Positions 1-11,900 of a stretch of DNA of 64,000 nt are shown here, piece by piece. The position numbers were made by a program, and so were the translations under genes. Every line of letters begins with the position of its first letter. Positions within the stretch are counted from its first letter, which is position 1. The notes beneath the pieces were generated by a model. The model made no database searches. It saw only the letters and a list, made by a program, of their open reading frames with translations, and was not told where the DNA came from. Source of the DNA: Bimastos eiseni (taxonomy: Eukaryota; Annelida; Clitellata; Crassiclitellata; Lumbricidae); assembly GCA_959347315.1 (NCBI GenBank), contig OY365806.1, forward strand, positions 33,743,969-33,807,968, in the 5' to 3' direction.

Positions 1-689
1 ATCAGGGCAGTCATAGGTTGACCCAATTATTCTGACCACCACCCCAACACTCGGCTGGCTGCAGCTCTGCCTTCGATAACTATTCAACCTTTCAACAAAT
101 GGAAGCATTATGTCTCGTCTTCTTAGCGAGCGCTTACGGTGACATTTAGCCAATGGACAACGAGACAAGTAAGTAAGCTGGTAAGCACATTCTTCATTTT
201 GCCAGCTGCATTGCAACAATCTAGTGTACATGCGTCTTAATTAAAACCATCTGCAGATACATGTAGGTCTGAGTCTAGAACATGTCTGTCTTCTTCAGGC
301 CTAAAGTCTTGATATTTAGGACCAGAATGTCTAAAAGGTTGTCCGTGTATATAAATTAAATCATCATCGTCGGTGTCGATGTCGCAGTCGATATCTCCAT
401 GGTCGTTATCTTAATTGTCGTCGTCCTCATTGATCTAAGTATACCTTTCTTGGTGCCTGTTGTGATCCAAGAGGCGCTGGACGTCAGAGTCCAGACGACG
501 GTGAAGACAATTCCTGCCCAGAAGGGGTCTCCCCACATCGTCTCATCTGACTCCGTTGGTTCCCTTGGAAACCATTTTAAAATCGTGGTTTTCGGCCGTC
601 AACGATAGGTTTACTACCCTTCGCATATCTACGGGGCCTATCAAAGGCGACAAAACGGTTTTCGGCCGTCAGTTGCTTTAGGCCTATGA

Positions 690-1110
690 CTGTCTAACTA
701 TCGCCTACAGGTATATCCAAGTCGACCGATGCTCTTCGATTCTGCTGCCTCCGCGTATCCTTATTCCGACTGGTTCCCTGTAACGAAAGCAGCAGGAGAC
801 TCGGTTCCTCGTCGCTCTGTTTCCCGTCACTGGCTTCCAACTGTCGCACCTATGAAGTGATCGGGAGAGTCTCTGAGTCGCTGTAGGCTCACTGACGCGC
901 CTTACATGAGGCATGGCGTCGTGGATTGCTAAGCAGCTGTAATTGAACCGAAAACTCGGTCCAATATGGCGGTTGAGGCAACAGTTGTTGCATTCAGCGG
1001 ACGACGCATTCATGTTACAAGAGAGAAGGAAGGGAGGATGCCTGTGTGCTGAAGATAGGACTCCTCGACAGATGTCGCCATCACAACTCTGCTGCTCCCT
1101 CGGCGATCAC
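690..1110. promoter_or_regulatory. CpG-denser patch with YY1/TISU-like site (candidate promoter)
   Basis: This stretch is visibly richer in CG dinucleotides than its surroundings. It contains CAATATGGCGGTTG at 963-976, close to the YY1 / TISU consensus around an initiating ATG. A short frame from the ATG at 966 reads MAVEATVVAFSGRRIHVTRE and stops soon after. It could hold a non-coding first exon of HERC2 or the start of another gene; neither is shown. Confidence 0.25.
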
Positions 1111-1169
1111 GCTGCCCAGTGAGCTATAGATCAACACAGTTATATAGCTCCTTCATATTCTCCTGTCGA

Positions 1170-1300
1170 CCGTCCACGCACCAATCAACAAACCAATCAA
1201 TCGATCGTTCAATCAATCGATTATTAGCTCAGTCAATTAGTCAATTAATCGAGCGGTCAAGCAGTCAATCAATCAATCAACAATCAATAGGCTGTCAATA
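1170..1300. repeat. degenerate (CAAT)n / TCAA-rich repeat
   Basis: Repeated CAATCAAT, CGATCG and TCAATTAG motifs. The short open frame across it is a by-product of the repeat. Confidence 0.7.
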
Positions 1301-1609
1301 GTTTTCCATCTTCTTAATTAAATATTTTCTCTTCCCCTTCTCTCCTCCTCCTCCTTCCCCTCCTCCTCCCAACTTCCTCCTCTGCATCCTCCTCCTTCTC
1401 CTGCTACACCTACGCACCCTCCCGACTGCTCATACTCGACTCCCGTTGATTAATCACTGTATTTTTGGGATCCATGCCTAGCGCCACCAAGCGACGACTG
1501 CATTTAATTCTCCTCTGATGCGCTGCATGCAGTGCCACCAAGCGAAGGACACGCTGTGACGACGACGACGACGAAATCTCAAGATAAAGCGACTAGAATC
1601 TGAATATAT

Positions 1610-1860
1610 ATAAATACATATATACATATATATATATATGACCATAACCATCGAGTTATTGGTTCAAAACCAACAAACAAACAGATACACTAAACATTTT
1701 GCTTTACATAGAACTTTTAATGGACCCAAAATAGAACCCAGAAGGGACCAAGCTCCCGCAGGATAGGGCCACATAATTATTATATACTATAACTATAGGT
1801 TATATATAGTATATATACAATATATATGTTTTGTATATATAAATAGATATATATCTATCC
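1610..1860. repeat. AT-rich TATA dinucleotide tracts
   Basis: Runs of ATAT/TATA at 1603-1640 and 1780-1860 flank a short unique stretch. I see no gene in it. Confidence 0.6.
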
Positions 1861-1940
1861 ATTTATGTTCTATATATGCATACCTATCATGAATGTATGT
1901 AGCCTATATGTTTACATAATATCACATGCACACTTTAATA

Positions 1941-2055
1941 GGGGGCCTATAAATTATAGGCCTATAAACTATAGGCCTATAAATTATAGGCCTATACATT
2001 ATAGGCCTATAAAGTATAGGCCTATTAAGTATAGGCCTATAAATTATAGGCCTAT
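1941..2055. repeat. 15-bp palindromic minisatellite (about 7-8 copies)
   Basis: Unit close to TATAGGCCTATAAAT, tandemly repeated with small changes. Each unit contains the perfect palindrome TATAGGCCTATA. Confidence 0.9.
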
Positions 2056-2104
2056 ATGTTTTGCGTCATCTCGAATTTTACGTCTGCCGTCTGCTAGAAG
2101 TTCA

Positions 2105-3320
2105 ACAATGCTATGCATGGACAAGTACTCGATGAACGACTCTATTCCCAACGGATGACTGTTCAAGTCCTTCGTCGACCTCTGCTCATCCCATACAGCG
2201 CATCATTCTTCAACGTGTCGCGGTTCGGATGTCGGATGTTCTTCTGTCAAACATCAGTCGGTCTATCGGAGTTTCCATTCGACCAAGACCTCACTTCTGA
2301 AGGTGGTTTACCACGTCAACGAGGCGATCGATGCGTCTGACCAGTGCCCACACTATACTTGTTCTGCTGGATTTATCTGCCGCATTAAATACGGCTGACC
2401 ATGACATTCATGTCCTGGTTGAGCGCTTGTCAAAAACGTACGGCATCCGCTGGGTTACGCTTGACTGACCCCGCTTTGCGGTCGCCCACAGACGGATCTC
2501 AACGATGGGGTTCTTTCATCCGTCCGCTTCTTCCTCTGTGGAGTCCCTACGGGCTCCGGGCTCGGAACGCTCTTATTTATGCTCTATGTACTATACGCCG
2601 CCGATATGACAGCGTGTTCCGCCAAACTCGGCCTGTTACCTCACTTCTACGCTAACAACGTATAGCTCTATGCGTCGGAACCTCCAGCAAGGGTTGTAGA
2701 CTAGCGGCAGCGAATGGAACCTGAAAAAGACTGGGCTTCCACTTCGACACCGGCGCCCGAAGCGTTTGCGAGGCTTTGATCACGCCTTCGACTTCAGTGC
2801 TTGATCCCGGCGTCTTGCTGGAGACTGCATTGCAGGCATTAATTATAATTATGAGACGCCATGTTGCATGGACGGTCGGCTCTTTCTTTCGTAAGCCCAG
2901 TCTCATCAAGAGGTGTATTAAGTCCTTGGCTTACAAAGCGGCTACAGCAGCCGTCGCTGCCTTCGTCATCACTCAAAGGACCGCTGTAAGAACTTGCTGG
3001 CTGGAACGCCTCCAAGTGTGCCTCTGTAGGCCGCTCCATGTCATGCGCTGGCTGCCTCTCTCGAAATCGAGTTCATTCTCTTTTTATGCTTGTATTCAAA
3101 TCACTTCATGGACAGCGCCTTCGTATTGGCGTGTGACTATTGCACCGAAGCGAACGGAGGTTGGTTGGGGACACGCTTCGGCGATCGCACTTTCTCAGCC
3201 GCTGGTCCTAGATGCTGGGCCAGTCTTCCACCCGTTTTCAGTCAGATCGGTCGACTGACTAGACGCAGTAGACTCCTTTAAATATGAGCTCATATTAAAT
3301 CTCAAGGCGTCATTGAAAAT
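2105..3320 (+). pseudogene. decayed LINE reverse-transcriptase fragment (CR1/L2/jockey-like)
   Basis: Translations in shifting frames give LLDLSAALNTADHDI (usual SAAFDTVDHDIL), a RT-type VLGPLLF-like stretch, FYANNV in place of YADD, FMLVFKSLHG, and FSAAGPRCWASLP near the 3' end. Stops and frameshifts are many, so it is dead. It ends at an ATA microsatellite. Confidence 0.75.
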
Positions 3321-3324
3321 CTTC

Positions 3325-3326
3325 GC

Positions 3327-3370
<44 letters not shown>

Positions 3371-3446
3371 TAATAATAATAATAAAAATAATAATAATAA
3401 TAACAATAATAATAATAATAATAATAATAACAATAAAAATAGTAAA

Positions 3447-3483
<37 letters not shown>

Positions 3484-3484
3484 G
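3325..3484. repeat. (ATA)n microsatellite
   Basis: About 150 bases of AATAAT with rare interruptions, separating two LINE remnants. Confidence 0.95.
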
Positions 3485-4113
3485 TCTCGATTTCGCCTTC
3501 GTCTCTGCCAGAGGCGCACATGGCCTGTCCTGTTCATTGGGTTTTGGCCGTCAAGCAAGACACTGTAATATCAACGACCTTATCCATCGCAGCCTCAACA
3601 GAGCCGGTATTCCAGCAGTCAAGGAACCGTCAGGTCTTTCCAGATTAGATGGAAAGAGACCGGACGGGCAGACCCTGATACCGTGGAGTGGGGGGCGGAC
3701 CTTACTTTGGGACGCAACTGTGGTGGACACAGTGGCCGCTTCCTATATCCCCGAAACAGCTTCCATAGCTGGAGGAGCGGCGGAGATAGCAGCCACAAGG
3801 AAACACACAAAATATTCTGAGCTAGAGAAGAAATACACTTTTGTTCCAATCGCTATAGAAACCTTCGGTCCCCTCAATAGTGAGGGCCTCGCCTTTCTGT
3901 CTGAGACTGGACGCCGACTTTCGACAACTACCGGTGACACCCGAGAGACAAACTTCCTTTTCCAGAACTTGTCGGCATTGATCCAACGTTTCAATGCGGT
4001 GGCGTTTCAGGGCACCATGTCAAGATTACAGTCCACTGACAAGCGGCGACCCAGATAGCATGATAACAGATCCGTTGGCAATGCCAATGATGAATAATAA
4101 TAATAATAATAAC

Positions 4114-4152
<39 letters not shown>

Positions 4153-4155
4153 TGA
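3485..4155 (+). pseudogene. C-terminal part of a LINE with restriction-like endonuclease, ending in (AAT)n
   Basis: The frame 3537-4058 reads HCNINDLIHRSLNRAGIPAV, SRLDGKRPDGQTLIPW and LLWDATVVDTVAASYIP. The RPD then D about 16 residues later, with an HxxIND string before it, resembles the restriction-like endonuclease of R2-class LINEs. The frame stops at 4056-4058 and an (AAT)n tail runs from 4092 to 4152. No reverse transcriptase is seen directly upstream in the same element, so it is 5' truncated. Confidence 0.6.
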
Positions 4156-4249
4156 TCGAGTGAGTTTGAAGAGTGGTAGCCATTGAGGAGAGATAGATAA
4201 ATAGTGAGTTTAATAAATGATTACAATAATATAAATTAATAATAATAGT

Positions 4250-4265
4250 AAAAATAACAACAGCG

Positions 4266-4307
<42 letters not shown>

Positions 4308-4400
4308 ATAAATAATAATAATTATTATTATTATTAGTAGTAGTAGTAGTAGCAGTAATAGTATTATTGCTATAATTAAGAGCTTGTTCACAGAGTTCGT
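4250..4400. repeat. AAC/CAG/ATT/AGT trinucleotide repeats
   Basis: Compound trinucleotide tract (CAACAACAGCAG, ATTATT, AGTAGT). No gene seen. Confidence 0.9.
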
Positions 4401-4579
4401 CACAATGAAGTCTAACATGTTAAAATGCGTTAGCTTGATAGACCTTCAGTCATGATAAAAATCCATTTTGATTTTCTTAGCCTCCAGCTCTGAATATTTC
4501 GTCTAGCTTTGTAAATAGGCCTAATAGTTGTAGGCCTATATTAAGTCGTTTTAATCGCACTTATACGGTTTAGTATGTG

Positions 4580-4682
4580 CGCGTGAGGGCGTGTGAGGTG
4601 TGTGTGTGTGAGAGAGAGACAGACAGACAGATAGAGACAGACAGAGACAGACAGAGAGAAATTGCGTGTCTGTGTGTGTCTG
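4580..4682. repeat. (GT)n / (GACA)n compound repeat
   Basis: GTGTGT followed by GAGAGA and GACAGACA units. Confidence 0.9.
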
Positions 4683-4699
4683 TTCATATGATTTACGAT

Positions 4700-6000
4700 G
4701 AGAACATAATTGTGAAGTCTCACACCGTTTTTCATAGATAGCCACGTTCGTTTCAAATCAAAATGTTATGGTAGAATATGCCTGGAAGAGCATCCCATTG
4801 TCCAAGGACATTTGTAATATAAGCCCGACGTTTATTGCAAAATGGCCGTTTGTTGGACATGAAACGGTTTAACATTTCAGGCATTGTGGCTGGAAAACAG
4901 GCATAGAAAGTAATGTAGGCCTAATGTGAAAAGCCATTTGTATAAATATCAGCGCAATCGTGCCAGTCGATGGAGTCATGTTTTCCGTGCAATTATATAG
5001 CTCACGATGGGTGCCTCCGTTGAAAGACCCATGCACTATCCATGTATACAGGCGCTCTACATAATGATGAGATGCTGCTGTTGCTGCTGTTGCTGCTGCT
5101 GCTGCATAACGCACACATCCCTCGAACCATAGATACCTACGCCTCGAACAAACGTATACCTCATGAATATTAAATGACGCTTTGGAAGAAGAAGTCGACG
5201 ACAGGGACATCACTGAACGCAACCGGATGTGAATAGACCGGTCGCACGAGCACTTTGACATCCATCCATCCATTCATTCATCCATCCATCTTTCCATCCG
5301 TCGGTCCGTCCATCAATCTATCATCGACCCACCGTCCGTTCGTCCATTCGCTAGTCTATTCATCCATCATTTATTCTTATGCCAGGTCGGCAGGAATTAG
5401 TGGCTAACATAATCGACTGTGTAAAACTGTGCATATGCACTGTGTATGTGTATTTAATATGCATAATTAATATGCATTAGGATACATAGGAGTAATATAT
5501 CCATCCATTCATTCGTTCGTTCATTCATTCAATCACTCATTCAATAATTCGCTCATTCATTCATTTATCCATTCGTGTGTGTTATGTAAGCGAATATTTC
5601 TTAAGACTAAATCGCGATAATTGACTAATTTAATAGTTCACCTCATAAGCACAATCTATTATCGTATGGAAGTAGATACCATGTCTCGGTTTCGCCATAG
5701 TATACCACAATGGAGTCTATTGTTTAATCTACAGACGATCGATTCATCCGCTTGCGATTTGAAAGTCTATGAGATAATAAGATAGGCCTCCATCTAAGGT
5801 CGCGACATTGAACGTAAATGAATACGTGTTTCTATAGCTACCGTGTAATAATTATGGCCTCGACCCTGCTCAATTTTAATGAATTGATATTGTGAAATAC
5901 TTCGAATTGCTCTTTTAAATGAGCGCCATGTCGTGCAGACCCAGTTAGCTAGATCTACATTGTTTAGAGCATGCATGGTCTGTAGCTGCTTGTCATGCGC
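4700..6000. other. non-coding 5' flank with TCCA/ATTC repeats
   Basis: No convincing coding signal. It contains CTGCTGCTG at 5072-5105, TCCATCCAT-type tracts at 5261-5365 and ATTCATTC at 5500-5575. A 22-mer at 5726-5747 recurs exactly at 7681-7702. Confidence 0.6.
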
Positions 6001-6007
6001 GCGTCTA

Positions 6008-7020
6008 TGTCAGAGGTGCATGGGCAACCTTTTCTCTGCAGAGAGCCGCATGAAAATAATTTTTTTCGGAGAGCCGCATGATAATGCTTTAGGAATAACC
6101 GGAACAAAACAGACAAACAAGACAAGAAGCAAGCGGGTATTTTATTGAAGTTGAATACCTAGGAAAATTGCCTCTTACTTGTGTTCTGGTCTGTCTTCAC
6201 GAAAAGATTACATCAGACAAGCACAAGGCTGCAGACCCCAAATATGGATTTGTGAAGCTCTTAATGTCATTCAATAATAATTACTACGTAGCCAGTACTT
6301 TTGAATAGAAACTTTTGAGGAGAAAGGGAAAATCAAAATTGATCTTGAAAATGAGCTGCTGTACCCAGTACAAAGAAGAAACCTAAAGAAAGAAACAAAG
6401 TGGCAAAATTATTGCAATTCTGTTTTTTTCAGGAAGTTAGAATGTTCAGGTCGCGCTGTTTCTTTCCATGATCAATCACTTGTTAGCAGCACTTCAGAAG
6501 AGGCTGGGAGCATAATGATGTGATTTCTGGCAAATTCGGCTTCATATCAAAAATGACCTCAAGCGGTAAACGGTGACCGACTGGGGATGCGGCAGAGAGG
6601 CTGGTAAATACATATCCAGCAGAGCTCAAAACCAGCTAGCTTCCTTGAGGAAATGATTCATTTCCAAGAGTACATGTATGAACCTGAATATAATGCATGG
6701 CTAATTCAAAAAGGTGAAAACAAGGGACCTTTATTAGATTGAGAATGAATGCTTCACACAATTGTTAACAATGAAATGCAGGATACTTTCAAAACAGATA
6801 CATCTGTTTACGCATTTTGGCCTACTTGTCACTTCTCGTCACAAACTGTTCTGGAGAGAGGCATTTTCTGCTTTGAAACGTATTTAGAATTATATGTGAT
6901 CCAGTCTGAAAGATGAAAAAGCTCAACCATTTGGCATTAAAGCATGTAGAATCGTCTGTGCTCGGGAAAATAAATTTTGACAGTGTACTGGATCAGTTTG
7001 TTGAAAGATTAATGAGATAA
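6008..7020 (+). pseudogene. decayed hAT transposon with transposase remnant
   Basis: The left edge reads CAGAGGTGCATGGGCAACC followed by GAGAGCCGCATG, typical of hAT 5' ends. Near the right, a frame gives KLNHLALKHVESSVLGKINF and DSVLDQFVERLMR before a stop, the end of a ZBED/hAT transposase after its dimerisation region. An ERGIFCF string corresponds to the usual ERSFS. Frameshifts and stops break the gene, and I did not find a matching right terminal repeat. Confidence 0.7.
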
Positions 7021-7354
7021 AATGTTTAAGTAGGTAGATACGTAGATAGGTCTATAAACATTTGTTAACTTTACAGAACAGTAGGCCTACCGGCATGTTG
7101 TGGTATTGCTTTGCTCCATGCCAATCAAAGATTATCTGACAAGATTATATTATTTTCTTTGTTACTCAACTTGTTTGGCCTACTTCATCTGTGGTATCAT
7201 TTTTTAATAAAACGACTTCTGTAATTGTACGAAAGAAGAGATTGAAATTCGCGGGGGAACTAGGAAGGCATTGCAAGGGGATTTCGAACCTCAAGGGGCC
7301 CAAAGAACTTGAAAGAAGTCGAAGCCATGGGTTAATACGGCTCTGTACTTATTT

Positions 7355-7770
7355 AGGCATTGCCTTTACAATAATAGGCTTCCATAGTTTCAGCACATTT
7401 TACCTACTGAAACGAACAGAAGCGCGTTATAGTAGATTTCCATTTTTGCACAATCTACAGACGATAGACAAAATAATCAAGAGAAGAAAACGTGACGGTT
7501 GTGGATTCAATCACTAGAGGATGCTAGAGGTTAATACTTAGTTAGGGATTGCCTTTACAATAGGCTTCCATAGTTTTAGCACATTTTACCTACTGAAACC
7601 AACAGAAGCGCGTTATAGCAAATTGTAATCAAACCAGGCGACTGCATGGAGACCAAATGCACAGAGAGTCCGTTTTGCGCAATCTACAGACGATCGATTC
7701 ATAAGACGAAATAACCCAGAGAAGTAAACGTGACGGTTGCGGATTCAATCACTAGAGGATGCTAGAGATC
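7355..7770. repeat. imperfect tandem duplication (about 180-230 bp units)
   Basis: Two copies start with ATTGCCTTTACAATA and end with CACTAGAGGATGCTAGAG (about 7355-7530 and 7543-7769). The second copy carries an extra insert of about 40 bases. Confidence 0.85.
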
Positions 7771-8860
7771 TCATTGAAGATTCGTAAACGTTATCATGCG
7801 TGCGACAACAATATGTAATCTGTGGTCATGTTAATGTTGTCAAGAAAGTGTTGCTTATTAAAACCTGATCGTGTAGTGAACCTCAATGAATTCTTATTCT
7901 AATATTAAGAGACATAAAAGAAAATGAGGAAATAAAGTAGCGAATTAGGTATTTAACATAAAGTTTGACGTTTGATTGGTAATGCTGCAACAGACGCTGT
8001 GACTCAGTTTCATGTATTGATGGGGTGTTAATGTAATCGAAAATTTCTATAATGCTTATATTAGATTGATCTTTTTTGGCTTGTTGCTAAAGACGTCGGA
8101 TAGAGTATCATTGTTCGTTGCTTATTGGTGGGTATAGGAGGGGGGGCTCGTTATAACGCCTTATATGTAGTAAAGTCCAGTTTGATGTGTCTACATTGAC
8201 TACAGTTGAGACTGATCTATTTGAACCTAAGCTGTAGACTGGAAAAAAGACTAATTTCTTTCATTAAATTTTGTTATTTTTCAGCACTCGAGAGGAATAT
8301 TTTTAAGACACTGAGTAAATGTTTATTTACTCTATTCTATATGACAGTACATTCAGGAAATTTTCTAATCAGAGAGAAGTAGTATAATAAACAGCAAATA
8401 TGTTTTCATTATTGTTAACACTTGAACAATCAGATTATCTGGGTGTGTTTAGCATTCTGGATAGCATGGAGCTTCTGCGGCCGACCTCTCAACACATGGA
8501 AAAATGACTTTTGCAATCGAAAGTTCTTGGCATATGTCTAAAAACGGCACTAGCCCTGACCCTAAATGGCCCTAATGACACCTCGTCTGACCATCACGAT
8601 GCATATTAAATTTTTTAGGTGTTTTTACCAAAAGGTTGCACATGGTCAGAGGTTTTTGCTCGTTAAATTTTGCACATGTTTGGCTATAGAAGTAAAATTT
8701 TTGTTTGTATTGTGGCCGAACTTTCAGCCGCAGAAGATTTATCCTTCTGGATCTAGGTGTCATTGGGACAGTTGATATTGTGGACATTGTGTCATCAGTA
8801 TAATACTCTGCTCATAAGTGTTGCAATGATGCCAATTTCTGTCTGTGTCGCTTTGACTAT
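7771..8860. other. non-coding region directly upstream of HERC2 start exon
   Basis: AT-rich, without a recognisable gene. It is probably intron between an upstream non-coding exon and the exon starting at 8865, or else 5' flank. I cannot place a promoter in it. Confidence 0.5.
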
Positions 8861-8885
8861 GTAGGCGATTGATGTGACCTACACA

Positions 8886-8954
8886 ATGCCGAGTGACATC
8901 AGACTTTGTGCCCAGCCACGTCATGACTCCAAGTGGACCAAGCTCAACTTACAG
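8886..8954 (+). CDS. HERC2: HERC2 exon 1 of coding part (start codon)
   Basis: Residues 1-23, beginning MPS and containing DSKW, as in the HERC2 N-terminus. The ATG has A at -3. A good acceptor (pyrimidine-rich, ending TAG at 8862-8864) lies just upstream, and that TAG is also an in-frame stop. The exon therefore probably starts at 8865 and an upstream non-coding exon should exist. The donor is GT at 8955; phase 0. Confidence 0.9.
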
Positions 8955-11900
8955 GTTAGACTGCTTTTGACTTTTTTAAGATATTGAGACTTAAACATAG
9001 AGGAGTCTTTAAACAAACATGGAACAGTGTTTAAGCTGAGAAAGAAAGGCAATTAGTTTCTCTAAGAATATCTATAGCACCACTATTGACTACATCAGAC
9101 AAACAAGATGACAGTTGTTGCCATTGTGCGATATGTTAAACGACATTTTTCAGCATTAAAGGGTTGTTAATTTGCATAATCTGGCCTGCTTTGTTTTGAA
9201 GGCTGCATTTCGTAGAGACAGTTTAAATCAATTGTGGAATGAGTTGGTCAAAGATGGAGAAGTTCTGAATAGAGAGGAGAATTATGGAATCCTCAACAGT
9301 TCAGGAGTCATTGCTCGCAAAGGTCAGTTTGACGATATTTCATAATGAACATGGTATAAAATTTCACATGATTCAGCATGCATTTTACACAATTTTATGT
9401 GTGCGATGCTTTGCATTTCATAGTGCACATGGACATGGTATAAAATTTTACATGATACAGCATGATACAACGTGCATTTGACACAATTTTATGTATACGA
9501 TGTCTTGTGATGATGGTGAAAGTGAGAATGACAAAAATATCACTTACAAATGCAGTTTCAAAGAATAAAATGTTATTAATTTTTACAACAATATTCCAAT
9601 TTTAAATATAATTTTTATGCGACTCTTTGTGTTTATTAATGTGACTTTTTGATGTTTTGTGGCAAGGTAGATGTTTGCCAGCATCTCTGCATCTGTGGTT
9701 TATATCCTAGCACGCCTTTCTCTGCATCTGTAGTTTAATTCCTAACGCGTCTTTCTCTGCATCTGTGGTTTAATTCCTAGCGCGTCTTTCTGTGCATCTG
9801 TGGTTTAATTTCTAACGCGTCTTTCTCTGCATCTGTGGTGTAATTCCTGGTGCATCTTACTCTGCATCTGTGGTTTAATTTCTAGCACGTCTTTCTCTGC
9901 ATCTGTGGTTTAATTCCTAGCACGTTTTTTCGGCATCTGTGGTTTAACTTCTAGTGCGTCTTACTCTGCATCTGTGGTTTAATTCCTAGCTCGTCTTTCT
10001 CTGCATCTGTGGTTTAATTCGTGGCGCGTCTTTCTCTGCATCTTTGGTTCAATTCATAGCAAGTCATTTGTCCAGTGTGTTGTTGACTGCTGTTGTTCTG
10101 ACTGCGCTTCTTGCTGTATCTGGAATATTGTTGAACGTAGTATGGTAAAATGGGTGAACATAAAATGGGTGCGATAATGAAATTATGAGAGATTGTCTGA
10201 AATTGCCGATGAGAATCATGTGTGAATTACGTGAACTAACCTGATGTTACAGGTGAGAATGGTCGTTACTACTGTGGAATGCCAGTGCTTGTATGCAGCT
10301 GCTGCGATGGTCGATGTGGTCCGAGGAACGGATGCAACTGTTCCGCTTGTCAGCTGCTGGACCGAGACGTTGAGAGGAGCCAAGCAAAGACAAAAAAGTC
10401 GCTCAACAATGCCACCACCAGCACCGGCAGCAGCTCTGCGTCTCTTCCTTTGCCATCTTCCGCTCGTCTCATTGAATCCTGGACATGGGGAAAGCAACCA
10501 GGTCAAATGATTTGCATTTGGGACTGTGATTGGTGTTAGAGTTTGGGGTTAATTTGAAAGTCTGCTTCTTGACTGGGCCATGGCTGGGATTTGAGCTGGG
10601 TTATCTCTGCTTTGGACCATTAATTATTGGAAACGTGGGCTGTGATTAGAGCTTGAATTTTTGTGTGATTAGCATGGCATATGTTTCTGACATTGAGGCT
10701 GTAAACCACAGATTACAGATAGGCTCTAAGCTGAGTCTTAGAGTGGGCCTTGGTTTAGGGCTTAATCAGAGATATCATTATAACAATGGTGCTTTATTAT
10801 CACTGGATGCATTTGGGATAGTGATTACAATTATCATTGGGGTTTTACCAACAGAGAATAATAGGTGTTTTATTAGAAATATAATTAGGGCTGCTATTTG
10901 GAAAGTAGTTGGTTGTTTTGTACAGGGCAGTACCAAGCTATAATTGCGTCCTGTGCCTAGCATCAATTTGGTGCCCCCACATTTTTAAAATAGTGCATTT
11001 TATGGAATAATAAGTTATTCCATCCTGAAATTTGCGCCGTTTTCACATTTATGCCCTGGGCCAAAGCCCCACTGGCCCCCCTTGGTACGTCCCTGGCTGT
11101 GGATGTTGAGCTGGTGCTTGTGTTTGGCACTTGTCAGGTGTTGGTCAATTACGAGACTGTCTCCAGTCGATCATCTCTGAGCAGCAGGCATTGGTCTCAC
11201 AGAGTGATGCTTTAGCACTTTCGTCTGTTCGCCTGCAGCAGCAGCTCATTGTCATGGAGAGATACTTCGTTGCTCTGTCTCGCCACCAGAGTACTGACAG
11301 CAAACCTCCCACGCGCAAGAAACAGAACCTACAGACCAATCTCAGCAAACAAAAATGGTGACTACTGCTCTTATTTTCCATTGCTTGCTCTTTGACTTGC
11401 AGTTGATACTGTTCTGTTCCATATTGCTTCTCCTGTTGCTTTGTTTTGTTTGTGATATTGCCTTCATTGTTACTCCTGTTGCTATTGATGTTTATTGCTA
11501 TTGATGTTTATTGCTATTGATGTTTATTGCTATTGATGTTTATTGCTATTGATGTTTATTGCTATCGATGTTTATTGCTATCGATGTTTACTGCTATCGA
11601 TGTTTACTGCTATCGATGTTTACTGCTATCGATGTTTATTGCTATTTATGTTTATTGCTATTTATGTTTATTGCTATTTATGTTTATTGCTATTGATGCT
11701 ATGCTTATTGCTAGTTGAACATCAGAGATTTTTATATTCACTCATCTGTTGAAGTACTGTTGTGTAATTTAATGGAGAATTCATAATGCACCATTCTGGG
11801 AGAACTTGTCAGCATGCCATTGAATCCTTATGACTTCCTTGTTAGGAAGTATCATAACTAGCTGTGGGGATCAATAGCAAATTTAATCGAATTTATTCAG

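Noticed and set aside
399..608. Small open frames at the left edge
   Set aside because: Short, on both strands, with no recognisable protein pattern.
9660..11710. CRISPR-like regular repeats
   Set aside because: The 35-bp and 16-bp arrays are direct tandem repeats without unique spacers, in an animal intron.
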